From assembly GCF_000614125.1 (NCBI RefSeq), contig NZ_BAKJ01000044.1:1-38639 (forward strand): a stretch of 38,639 bases of DNA. The letters are read 5' to 3'. The DNA is from Bacteroides rodentium JCM 16496. GTDB taxonomy: Bacteria > Bacteroidota > Bacteroidia > Bacteroidales > Bacteroidaceae. A model generated the notes under the pieces. It worked only from the letters and a program-made list of their open reading frames with translations. It was not told the origin of the DNA and did no database searches. A program made the translations under genes and the position numbers. Every line of letters starts with the position of its first letter. The first letter of the stretch is position 1. Shown here piece by piece: positions 19,020 through 27,490 of this stretch.

Positions 19020-20233
19020 TTACTTATTGAAATGAAGTGTATGTCCCATACGCTCCTTCTTGGTACGGAGGTAACGCTCGTTGTATGGATTCGGAGTAGT
19101 CTCAATAGCTACGTTCTCCGTTATTTCCAAACCGTAAGCCTCCAAACCCACACGTTTCACGGGATTATTGGTCATCAGCCGCATTTTGTGCACTCCTATC
19201 TCACGAAGAATCTGGGCACCCACACCATAATCACGCTCATCTGCCAGATGTCCCAGGCAAATATTAGCTTCTACGGTATCCATGCCTTCTTCCTGTAATT
19301 TATATGCTTTCATTTTTTCCATCAGGCCAATGCCGCGACCTTCCTGATTCAGATATACAACTACCCCCTTACCGGCTTTCTCTATCATCTCCATAGCCTT
19401 ATGCAGCTGCTCGCCACAATCACAGCGTTTGGAATTGAATATATCACCAGTGGCACAAGAAGAATGTACACGCACCAGAATCGGTTCATCCAACTCCCAA
19501 GTACCCTTGAACAAAGCTACATGTTCCAAACCGTTCGATTTCTGGCGGAAAGGAATCAAACGGAAATGACCATGGTCTGTAGGCATATCCACTTCCACTC
19601 CTTTTTCTACAATAGACTCTTGCTTCAAACGGTAGGCAATCAAGTCACGGATAGAAATCAATTTCAAGCCAAATTCATCTGCCATTCTACGCAATTCGGG
19701 CAAACGGGCCATTGTACCATCCTCATTCATTATTTCCATAAGGCTCCCGCCGGATAAAGTCCGGCTAAACGTGCCATATCAATAGTAGCCTCCGTATGTC
19801 CAGCACGGCGCAACACACCTTTCTCCTGGGCATACAACGGATTAATGTGGCCAGGACGCCCGAAAGTGGCCGGAGTAGAAGCCGGATCGGCCAACGCCTG
19901 GATAGTAGCAGCGCGATCTGCCGCAGAAACGCCGGTGCTACAGCCTTCCAATTTATCAATAGTAACCGTGAAGGGAGTACCCAACACAGAAGTATTATCC
20001 GATACCTGATGCGGCAAATCCAGTTCCTTGCAACGCGAAACTGTAATTGGAGCACAAAGTACACCACGGGCATGCTTCAACATAAAGTTTACTTTCTCCG
20101 GTGTAATCTTCTCAGCTGCAATTATCAAGTCACCCTCATTCTCACGGTCCTCATCATCCACAACAATCACAAAGTTACCGGCTTTGAAGTCTTCAATGGC
20201 CTCTTCTATCGTATTCAACTTTACATTTTCCAT
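19020..20233 (-). CDS. ribBA: Bifunctional DHBP synthase / GTP cyclohydrolase II, riboflavin synthesis (frameshifted)
   Basis: The repaired product, about 404 residues, catalyses both entry reactions of riboflavin synthesis. The N-terminal RibB half (piece 19730-20233) makes 3,4-dihydroxy-2-butanone 4-phosphate and shows the acidic DDEDRENEGD loop and the GHTEATIDMARLAG end. The C-terminal RibA half (piece 19020-19739) opens the GTP ring. It shows the zinc cysteines of VRVHSSCATGDIFNSKRCDC and the GRGIGL motif. The frame breaks at about 19742: YPAGAL should run on to MEIMNEDG, and one added C does this. The gene sits 14 nt after the LptF/LptG-like gene, so they form an operon. No FMN riboswitch is visible upstream, since that space is coding. 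Confidence 0.93.
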
Positions 20234-20247
20234 AATCTATTTTGTTT

Positions 20248-22149
20248 TTATTTATTCTGATCTCTTTCTATGATTCCAATCACATCTTCATTTGTCTTGA
20301 TAATCCGCTCCATATCCTTATTCAGACGAATACGGAATGCCCAGATACGGAAATAAAAGAACAAGCCTATCGGGAAAACAATACCGCAGAGCAAGTTTAA
20401 CCAATAATTGCGGAACGGACGGACATGCGCATGGACGGGGATGACCGGATAGGTGTTCAGCGCTGTCAACAAAGTAACGGATCTTGTATTCGACATCTCA
20501 TCTATCAGACTCTCCAAACGTTCGTTAATATCTTCCACTGCCTCATCCTGGCTATCAGTCATCCACAATTTAAAGTAATTGGGAGCACGTTTCAACCCCT
20601 TTCTATCAGCATATTCACGACAATCTACGGACAAAGCCTTCAGCTCTTCCGGAATACGTGTATAATCAGGATCATGGATGATTACTTCCTTACGGAACAG
20701 ATGGCGTACACTGCGAATGCCCACAACCTTCTTGAACCAATTTATATAGGCATCAGCATTCAATACCACCGAATCATTGTTGGATTTATATGTCAGGAAC
20801 GCACCCAATGGGGCCAAGACAGCAGTACTGGTCCACATACCCATCCAGACAACCCACTGTCCGTCACGGGCCATCTTATACCCTGTATTGTTGATGATGT
20901 AATAGATAATAAAAATCAATACGGAAACCACCACCGGCATTCCCAAGCCTCCTTTACGGATAATTCCTCCGAGTGGCGCACCAATAAAGAAGAAGATAAG
21001 ACATGCCAGAGAAAGAGTCAGTTTCTCATGCCAGGAAGTCATGTGCCGTCGAAGGCTGCTTTCAGTCTGCGATATATTAAAGCTCTTAAAACTCCAGTCA
21101 CTCCCCGCACTCTCTGCACGGCTGACGGCTGTGGATATAACCTTCTGTTTCTGCATCAGTGTAGCCACATTGTAGAGGCTGTCTACATTGTACTCACCTA
21201 AATAGGCCTTTTCAATCTTCAATGTATCCTCTTTAGACAAGCTGCTGTCACCTTATAAGCTCCTGCCATAGCTTCTTTATAATAACCACGCCCCACACTG
21301 TCATTCTGCAATTTCATGGAATCAATATCCGCCTGCAGCATTCTCATATCCTTGCTGTTGGACTGATTACTCATGATACCTGCATCCACCATATTGAAAT
21401 CCGAATTGAACTCAATGATTGCATGCTTTTCGCGGAATGTCTCACGCCGGTAAGGCACATTCCTTTGGTTCATGTTCTGCGATTTCAAATTCTCAAACTG
21501 CTCGCCACTGTATAAATGCAAATATAAATGCTGTTTGTCAGCCGTCATCTCCAGACGTCCCGAATCAGACTTGATAATTTGAGCATTCTCAAAACCTTTC
21601 TCAAAATTATATATCAGTACGTCATACAGCATACCAGTTTTGCGGTTCTTATGCTTCACATACAGATTATAACCATCTATTTCATCGTAGAACACACCTT
21701 CAGGAATATCCACTTCGGGAGATTTCTGCTTCATGGAAATAAGCAAAGTCCATAATTTTGTTTGGGCTTTTGGTCCTATGACATTTTGGAAATAGAAAGA
21801 GACACAACAAATGAAACAAATAAAAATAATCAATGGCCGCATGATTTTCAATAAAGAAATACCGGCTGCCTTCATGGCAAGTAATTCAAAACGTTCTCCG
21901 AAATTTCCAAAGGTGATAAGGGCAGCCAGCAGAATAGCCAGCGGCAACGACGCAGGTACCAACGAAAGCGCAGAATAAAAGAAAAACTGTGCAAGGACAG
22001 TCATCTCCAATCCTTTTCCTACCATTTCGTCCACATACCTCCATAAAAACTGCATCATAAAGATGAAGAGGCAGATGAAGAAAGTACCCATAAAGAGCAT
22101 GCAAAAGCTCTTCAAAACAAATATATCTAACTTTTTTTATGCGCAGCAT
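20248..22149 (-). CDS. LptF/LptG (YjgP/YjgQ) family lipopolysaccharide export permease (two frameshifts)
   Basis: The restored product is about 634 residues: transmembrane helices near the N-terminus, a beta-jellyroll periplasmic domain (around DGYNLYVKHKNRKTGMLYDV), then further helices and a Bacteroidetes-type C-terminal extension. LptF/G with LptB pulls lipopolysaccharide from the inner membrane to the Lpt bridge. I place the start at the ATG whose complement is 22147-22149 (MLRIKK), because one A added to the seven-A run at 22132-22138 then reads KLDIFVLKSFCMLF, as expected for the family. A second break near 21241 separates pieces 21219-22115 and 20248-21240. A -7 box TACTTTTG lies at 22176-22183. 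The gene is followed directly by ribBA. Confidence 0.88.
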
Positions 22150-22225
22150 TTTACTCGTTTCATGCAATGAAAGCACAAAAGTAGTACAAAAAAGGGAGTA
22201 CGGGAAATTTTTAATCTAAAGTTAA

Positions 22226-22612
22226 CTAAAAACCACAAGTTCTTCGCAAAGTATCCACTTGCGATTCCCATAATTCACGCAAATCACCCACTTCGTCCAT
22301 ATCGGCAAAGTCTGTTATCTCCAGCACGAAATCATTGGTCAGTTCATTATTTGTCATCTTCAGTTCAAAGTATTCACGCTCGTTCTCATCATCCAACCAA
22401 CGAAAACGGATGAATGAATACGCCCGCACGGCAATAATCTCGGCATCACGTTTTTCTGTTTTTCCCCAAAAAAAGGTTACTGTCTTATCGTCCGACTGAA
22501 CCCTATCAGCAAACCAGCCCTCCAAACCAGTAGGGGTACTTATCGCTGCCCAAAGAATACTTTTAGAAGTCGCATTCAAGAGATATTCCAAATGTATTTT
22601 CTTTCTTTCCAT
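22226..22612 (-). CDS. START-like (SRPBCC superfamily) domain protein
   Basis: The 128-residue single-domain protein resembles the START-like proteins found throughout Bacteroidetes. It has an N-terminal strand and helix (KIHLEYLLNATSKSILWAAIS), a GLEGWFAD turn, central beta strands, and a long C-terminal helix (DLRELWESQVDTLRRTCGF). SRPBCC folds enclose a hydrophobic ligand pocket, but the ligand here is unknown. It is transcribed away from the tRNA gene and toward the lptFG gene, 76 nt ahead of that gene's start. Confidence 0.85.
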   Translation of the reverse strand: MERKKIHLEYLLNATSKSILWAAISTPTGLEGWFADRVQSDDKTVTFFWGKTEKRDAEIIAVRAYSFIRFRWLDDENEREYFELKMTNNELTNDFVLEITDFADMDEVGDLRELWESQVDTLRRTCGF

Positions 22613-22816
22613 AGTCTATTTTGCTTTTTATTGCGCCAGCCAAGATAAATACTTTTTTCTAATTACAGAAAACAAATCATCAAATTTATTTATATCTTCC
22701 TTTCCATACGCCCCTAATTCATTGATAATGCCATACAAAGACTTTCAATAAAAAGCATTGCAAACCATTCCAGTGCCCTATCAGCAAAAGAAAAAGCAGA
22801 AAATATCCATAAAAGT

Positions 22817-22847
22817 TTTGGCAATTTAAATAAAAGCTATATCTTTG
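22817..22847 (+). promoter_or_regulatory. Consensus promoter of the tRNA-Met gene
   Basis: A -33 box TTTG (22817-22820) and a -7 box TATCTTTG (22840-22847) are separated by exactly 19 bp, a perfect match to the Bacteroides housekeeping consensus. The start would be near 22854, about 15 nt before the mature tRNA 5' end. Confidence 0.75.
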
Positions 22848-22868
22848 CACCCGCAATCGAGAAATGAT

Positions 22869-22942
22869 GGCGGGATAGCTCAGCTGGTTAGAGCGCATGA
22901 TTCATAATCATGAGGTCCCCGGTTCAATCCCGGGTCCCGCTA
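22869..22942 (+). tRNA. tRNA-Met (anticodon CAT)
   Basis: All cloverleaf parts are present. The acceptor stem is GGCGGGA with TCCCGCT (one G.U pair at the end) and the D-arm starts GCTC. The anticodon stem CATGA/TCATG holds loop TTCATAA with anticodon CAT at 22903-22905, and the T-arm is CCCGG-TTCAATC-CCGGG. The discriminator is A22942 and CCA is not encoded. The anticodon fits elongator Met. A lysidine-modified Ile tRNA also has CAT and cannot be fully excluded without identity-element comparison. The G1.U72 pair argues against the usual initiator mismatch pattern. Confidence 0.93.
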
Positions 22943-22955
22943 CAAAGTAAGATTT

Positions 22956-22993
22956 AGACTGTTAGGAGGCTTCCACTCTTGGCGGTCTTTTTT
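22956..22993 (+). terminator. Terminator after tRNA-Met
   Basis: AGACTGTTAGGAG (22956-22968) pairs with CTCTTGGCGGTCT (22976-22988) using a few G.U pairs and one mismatch around a 7-nt loop. A T-run follows to 22993. It ends just before the 3' end of the convergent rhaR gene. Confidence 0.7.
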
Positions 22994-22996
22994 GTT

Positions 22997-23914
22997 TTAT
23001 TCCTCCTCTCTTCCGGTTTCCCTACCATAAGAGCGATATTCCAATGGAGTGAACCCCGTACGTTTCTTAAACGAGGAGAAGAAATGCTCGGTAGATTTAT
23101 AGTCGAGCATAAAAGAGATTTCTTTCACAGACAGGGAAGTACCCACCAGCAATTGCTTGGCCTTACGCAACTTTAGCTCTTGGAAATATTTTGCAGGAGC
23201 ATAGCCGGTATAATCCTTGAATACTTTGCGAAACCAGGAATAACTGATATTCAACTTCATTGCCAGTTCTTCCGGGTCAACATCCTTGAATACATTCTCG
23301 TTCATGATGATTTTAGCCTGCTCTATTTTCTGATCGATATCACCCACTTCGAAAATCTTGTTTTTAGAGATGGACAATATCATCCCTATCATGTGTAACA
23401 CAATACCGGCAAGATATTGCTGGGAAGAAATCTTATCAGCTTCCGCAATTTCCAAAGCGCGGGAGAAAAGTGAAACGAGCTCTTCATGCAACCCCACCTC
23501 CAGTACCTGATTCTCTTTCGACAGAAAACCACCTTTTACCATATCATCAATCACAGCTCCCTCGAAACCGATATAATATTCATTCCAACCCGTCTGCACA
23601 TAAGGATGATACGTATGCCACTGACCGGGAAACAGCACCATCAGCCGTCCTTTGCACACTTGCTTCTCCGGTGTGGTCTCCGAGGAGAACACCCCCCTCC
23701 CTTTAGTAATATAGACCAACTGGTACTCGCGCAGAATCCGTCCTTTCTGTGCATTGAAAAAATAACCGGTAGGATGATCCTTCAACGGATAAGGAGAATT
23801 AGGCTGAATAGACTGAAAGCCCACAGTATTTACCCAAAGACCATATTTCTGGTCCATGTCATTTACAATAAGGTACTTAAACTCTACTCCCAAATCATTA
23901 TAATTTTTAGTCAT
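22997..23914 (-). CDS. rhaR: AraC-family transcriptional activator, probable rhamnose regulator
   Basis: The 305-residue protein has an N-terminal cupin-like sensing half (TGYFFNAQKGRILREYQLVYITKG; LFPGQWHTYHPY). The C-terminal half has two helix-turn-helix motifs (LAMKLNISYSWFRKVFKDYTG and VKEISFMLDYKSTEHFFSSFKK) and ends in the AraC signature RTGFTPLEYR. It lies just downstream of the rhaBATD operon on the same strand. This matches Bacteroides thetaiotaomicron RhaR, the rhamnose-responsive activator of that operon. It is separated from rhaD by a strong terminator and carries its own -7 box TATTTTTG (23944-23951), so it is probably expressed on its own. Ligand identity is inferred from position. 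Confidence 0.88.
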   Translation of the reverse strand: MTKNYNDLGVEFKYLIVNDMDQKYGLWVNTVGFQSIQPNSPYPLKDHPTGYFFNAQKGRILREYQLVYITKGRGVFSSETTPEKQVCKGRLMVLFPGQWHTYHPYVQTGWNEYYIGFEGAVIDDMVKGGFLSKENQVLEVGLHEELVSLFSRALEIAEADKISSQQYLAGIVLHMIGMILSISKNKIFEVGDIDQKIEQAKIIMNENVFKDVDPEELAMKLNISYSWFRKVFKDYTGYAPAKYFQELKLRKAKQLLVGTSLSVKEISFMLDYKSTEHFFSSFKKRTGFTPLEYRSYGRETGREEE

Positions 23915-23964
23915 AACACGTGCCTTCCATAATAGCTCAGGAACAAAAATAGAGATTATTTATG

Positions 23965-24005
23965 AAAAATCCCGTCCGCAGCGAATATTATTCATCACGG
24001 ACGGG
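23965..24005 (-). terminator. Rho-independent terminator of the rhamnose operon
   Basis: On the minus strand, CCCGTCCG (from 24005) pairs with CGGACGGG (to 23971) around a 19-nt loop and is followed by a T-run (complement of 23965-23969). It lies between rhaD and rhaR and would stop operon transcription before rhaR. Confidence 0.8.
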
Positions 24006-24305
24006 AATAGACATGTAACCTAAAATAGCGCTTATCTTAAAGCCTGTTTAAATTTTCCTCTTAAAAAAACCGTTGTCGGAATTAAGTGATATGAAAAAAA
24101 CGACAAACAGAACATTTCCCTACCTGCTCCCTACCTGGTCCCTGCCAGCTCCCTATCTGGTTCCTCTCTATACACACGGAGCAGATAGGGGGAAAATAGG
24201 GGGCAGGCAGGCAGAAAACCGAAAAACAGAACAAAATGAAGACTGTGCATACCTCTAAGAAGGGGATATGAATGCAGAGATAAATTCAGACAGGCTCTAA
24301 AACAA
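24006..24305. repeat. Array D: 11-bp CCCTAYCTG repeats with an inverted counterpart
   Basis: No gene is visible between the terminator and rhaD. CCCTACCTG, CCCTACCTG, CCCTGCCAG and CCCTATCTG start at 24118, 24129, 24140 and 24151, exactly 11 bp apart, followed by a decayed unit at 24162. The opposite orientation appears at 24182-24190 (CAGATAGGG), with TAGGG again 11 bp later (24197) and a GGCAGGCAGGCAG tail. CCCTATCTG (24151-24159) and CAGATAGGG pair perfectly. An open frame of 61 codons across it is repeat-derived and not a convincing gene. Confidence 0.65.
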
Positions 24306-25115
24306 TTATTTAGGCAAATTAAACGCTACGGACATTTCCTTCATCTGAAGCTGGCTCATACCATCCGGTTCAAAACCCATATTTTTGGCAGCGATATAAA
24401 TAAGGGCGGATTTATTGAGTACATCCACCTGGTCGAAAGCAGCCATCACATCCACATCCACAGCAAACACACCATGTTTCTCCCACATCACTACATCATA
24501 GTCATCCAGTTCGCGGATGGTAGCCTCAGCCAATTCTACCGAACTGGGAAGTTGATAAGGGATGATGCCCAAACCGCGGGGACAGAAAGCCTTTGTTTCC
24601 GGTATCATACTCCAAAGCAGGTTCGAAGCTACATCTTTTTCCAGAAACTTCTTGTTGTGGGTCATGGCTACCAGCTCAATAGGATGCGTGTGCACCGAAG
24701 CTTTATAGGGAGAACCTTTCGCTATCAGATTGTTGTGTACACTAAGATGGGAAGGAAGTTCCGATGTAGGCTGTACAGACTGGTCGGCTATAATGACATA
24801 GCTGGCACAGTCATCCAGAATGCGGATGACGGAACCGTTCTCCATCGGCCAACGGGCCAAATCGCGCATACGCTTGTTGGTACCTTTGCAATAAAAATAG
24901 CAGTCTTTCAAATGAGGTAAAGTAGCACCGATTGATTTCACCTCACTAATGGCGGGCATAGCCTTGATTTCATCGTCTACAAACTCAGTGATGTTGACCG
25001 TAATATTTCCCCCATTACGCTCTGCCCAACCTTTCTGCCAGAGATAACCAGCCACCTCAGCCACCTTATTAACTTCCGCAGCCAGCGCCGGACGATTTTC
25101 TAGAATTGATTTCAT
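24306..25115 (-). CDS. rhaD: L-rhamnulose-1-phosphate aldolase
   Basis: The 269-residue class II aldolase splits rhamnulose-1-phosphate into dihydroxyacetone phosphate and L-lactaldehyde. Zinc ligands are visible as His142 and His144 (VHTHP) and His214 (EKHGVF), with the catalytic Glu119 in TSELPSHL. Length is close to that of the E. coli enzyme (274). It is the last gene of the operon, 47 nt after rhaT. A -7-like TATCTTTG (25144-25151) in that gap could be a minor internal promoter. The lactaldehyde made here needs a reductase, and none is encoded beside it. Confidence 0.95.
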   Translation of the reverse strand: MKSILENRPALAAEVNKVAEVAGYLWQKGWAERNGGNITVNITEFVDDEIKAMPAISEVKSIGATLPHLKDCYFYCKGTNKRMRDLARWPMENGSVIRILDDCASYVIIADQSVQPTSELPSHLSVHNNLIAKGSPYKASVHTHPIELVAMTHNKKFLEKDVASNLLWSMIPETKAFCPRGLGIIPYQLPSSVELAEATIRELDDYDVVMWEKHGVFAVDVDVMAAFDQVDVLNKSALIYIAAKNMGFEPDGMSQLQMKEMSVAFNLPK

Positions 25116-25162
25116 ATATGCAGATATATTTTAGTTTTATATTCAAAGATAGGCATTTAAAC

Positions 25163-26173
25163 TTATCCCAGCAACTGTGGCAGGAAAGAAGAAATTATCA
25201 AGACTGCCAAGCCTATGACCAGCACTGTAATTGTCTTGGGGGTACACCCTTTCCATTCCTTCAAAAGGATACCCCAAACATTGGAGAACGTTACGTTCAA
25301 CGACATCAGGATGCACCACGAGAATGTGAGCAATACCGGAGAGGCAGCAAGGAATCCCTTACCCAAGCTGAGACCAAAGAACTGGCTGTACCACAACACA
25401 CCGGCCAAAGCACAAAACAAGACATTGTTTACATAAAGGGATTTTTTGCCATAATCACCCCAACTTTTGTTCCTGAAATTCTGATAGAAACAATAGACGG
25501 CATTCGTAATGAAACCACCCAGTGTCACCATCAATGTAGCAGGCAGTGTCTTGAATATATCCGCACTTTCAGCAAAACAGAGTTTCTCTCCAAAACCCAA
25601 TCCTATACTGAAACATGCGCTCATAAATCCGGCAAGAAGGGCTACAATAATACCTTTAGTAAAATTGAAATCCTTTACGGCCTTCTTCTTCTCTTCTTCG
25701 CTCAGGCTGGCAGACTTCATGCTACCGGCCAGACCGATAATGCCAATACCCACCAACGTGACTACTACACCAACAATTACCGATGTTGTCAAATCTCCTG
25801 CCTTACCAGTAAATACCGGAGTCAATATCGTTCCCAATCCGGCACAAGTACCCAAAGCGATGGACTGCCCAAGAGCTACGCCCAAATAGCGCATAGACAA
25901 ACCAAACGTCAGTCCCCCCACTCCCCATAAAGCTCCGAAGAACATGGTCCAAAGCGTATCCGCAGGATTGTTTGCATAAACCTCGAACAGCGCATTGCCG
26001 GCAGGTACTGCCAGCAATGCGCCCAAGAACGGAAAAACCAGCCAAGCGAAAACACCTTGTACAATCCAATACGACTCCCAGCTCCACTCCTTGATACGGT
26101 TAATGGGCACATAGCAGCTGGATTGGCAGAATGCTCCGATGGCAATAATCAATAACCCTAATATTATTTCCAT
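25163..26173 (-). CDS. rhaT: L-rhamnose/proton symporter
   Basis: The 336-residue inner-membrane protein has about ten hydrophobic helices. It opens with the RhaT-like segment ILGLLIIAIGAFCQSSCYVP and includes the WESYWIVQGVFAWLVFPFLGA stretch, which starts the conserved family region. The E. coli homologue (344 residues) imports L-rhamnose with a proton. The gene sits between the isomerase and aldolase genes, 22 nt after the isomerase stop, which supports the same substrate here. No defects are seen. Confidence 0.95.
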   Translation of the reverse strand: MEIILGLLIIAIGAFCQSSCYVPINRIKEWSWESYWIVQGVFAWLVFPFLGALLAVPAGNALFEVYANNPADTLWTMFFGALWGVGGLTFGLSMRYLGVALGQSIALGTCAGLGTILTPVFTGKAGDLTTSVIVGVVVTLVGIGIIGLAGSMKSASLSEEEKKKAVKDFNFTKGIIVALLAGFMSACFSIGLGFGEKLCFAESADIFKTLPATLMVTLGGFITNAVYCFYQNFRNKSWGDYGKKSLYVNNVLFCALAGVLWYSQFFGLSLGKGFLAASPVLLTFSWCILMSLNVTFSNVWGILLKEWKGCTPKTITVLVIGLAVLIISSFLPQLLG

Positions 26174-26195
26174 TTCTGTCAGTTACAAGGGTTTC

Positions 26196-27449
26196 CTATC
26201 CTCTTTTAGAGGTTACATTAGCTTCGTACTTCTCTATTTCAGCGATGAACTCCTCACCTACCGGAACATTGTTTTTCAGACAGAACATGTCCCAAACAGC
26301 GTTCCAAGGCAAAGCCTTAGCCTCTTCGAGCAAAGCAAGGCGCTGGAAACCTTGACCGGTGGCCTCATATTCGCGAAGCTTTGCCAATGGTTCCAATAAC
26401 GCACGCAACATGCATTTCTGCGCCGCACGGGTACCGATTACATAAGCACCGATACGGTTGATGGAAGCATCGAAATAGTCAAGACCTATGTGTACACGGT
26501 CCAGTGCATCGCAACGGACAATTTCCTGGAAAAGCTCAAGTGTGGGGTCATCCATGATAGTTACATGGTCAGAATCCCAGCGTACCGGACGGCTAACGTG
26601 GAGCATCAGCTCAGGGACAAAGAGCAACATGGAAGACACCTTGTCTGCAGCACTTTCCGTAGGATGGAAGTGCCCGGTATCAATGGTAATGAGTTTCTGA
26701 TGCTGCACACTATAGCCCATACAGAATTCATTGGAGCCTACTGTATAGCTCTCTAAACCTATGCCAAACACCTTCGATTCAAGGCAGTCCTTCATATGCT
26801 TGTATTCCGTAGCAAAAATACGGTCGAGAGAATCTTTGAACAGCGCACGATACTTCATACGGTTTACAGTGATATCCTTGCTACCATCATGCACCCAAAG
26901 ATTCATGATACAGGGATCTCCCTGGCGGCGCCCCATTTCTTCGGCAATGGCACGACAACGTTTAGTATGTTCGACCCAAAAGTCACGGATACCTTGGTCC
27001 GGATTGGCCAAAGAAAGATTACCGCTCTTCGGATGAGAGAAAGAAGTGGAATTAAAATCTAATTTTATACTATTTTCGGCTGCCCATTGCATCCAGCTTT
27101 CAAAATGTTTCACCTCTACTTGATCGCGGTCTACAAAGGTACCGCCAAAGTCACCGTAAATCTCATGCAAATTCAAACGGTGCCTACCAGGGATATAAGA
27201 AGCGGCTTTCAAAATATCGGAACGCAGTTCTTCCATATTACGGGCTTTACCGGGATAGTTTCCTGTAGTCTGGATACCACCGGTCAATGAGCCGGCAGAT
27301 TCGAATCCCTGAACATCATCGGCCTGCCAACAATGCATGGAGATGGACACTTTCTGAAGTTGCTCCATTACTTTTTCTACATCCAATCCGAGAGCCGCGT
27401 AACGCTCTTTAGCAACTTCATACGCTTTGTTTATCAATTCTTCTTTCAT
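26196..27449 (-). CDS. rhaA: L-rhamnose isomerase
   Basis: The 417-residue enzyme interconverts L-rhamnose and L-rhamnulose, the first step after uptake. Family motifs include SISMHCWQADDVQGFE near the N-terminus, LWVHDGSKD, and the metal-site segment TIDTGHFHPTESAADK. SHPKSGNLSLANPDQGIRDF is also typical. The length equals the E. coli enzyme's 419 within two residues. It is the second gene of the operon, 41 nt after rhaB. It is intact, unlike many genes in the window. Confidence 0.97.
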   Translation of the reverse strand: MKEELINKAYEVAKERYAALGLDVEKVMEQLQKVSISMHCWQADDVQGFESAGSLTGGIQTTGNYPGKARNMEELRSDILKAASYIPGRHRLNLHEIYGDFGGTFVDRDQVEVKHFESWMQWAAENSIKLDFNSTSFSHPKSGNLSLANPDQGIRDFWVEHTKRCRAIAEEMGRRQGDPCIMNLWVHDGSKDITVNRMKYRALFKDSLDRIFATEYKHMKDCLESKVFGIGLESYTVGSNEFCMGYSVQHQKLITIDTGHFHPTESAADKVSSMLLFVPELMLHVSRPVRWDSDHVTIMDDPTLELFQEIVRCDALDRVHIGLDYFDASINRIGAYVIGTRAAQKCMLRALLEPLAKLREYEATGQGFQRLALLEEAKALPWNAVWDMFCLKNNVPVGEEFIAEIEKYEANVTSKRG

Positions 27450-27490
27450 GATACGTGATTTGATTATGAGTTATAAGTTATTGGTAATCA

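Noticed and set aside
20234..20300. FMN riboswitch before ribBA
   Set aside because: The space is only 14 nt and the upstream DNA is coding (LptF/LptG-like gene). No riboswitch-like conserved elements are visible.
24073..24258. 61-codon plus-strand ORF between rhaR and rhaD
   Set aside because: Most of it translates the 11-bp repeats of array D, giving a periodic Leu-Pro-rich peptide; it lies on the strand opposite to the operon with no promoter.
25106..25930. 274-codon plus-strand open frame
   Set aside because: Antisense to rhaT; the Gln/Thr/His-rich translation is a shadow of the transporter's codons.
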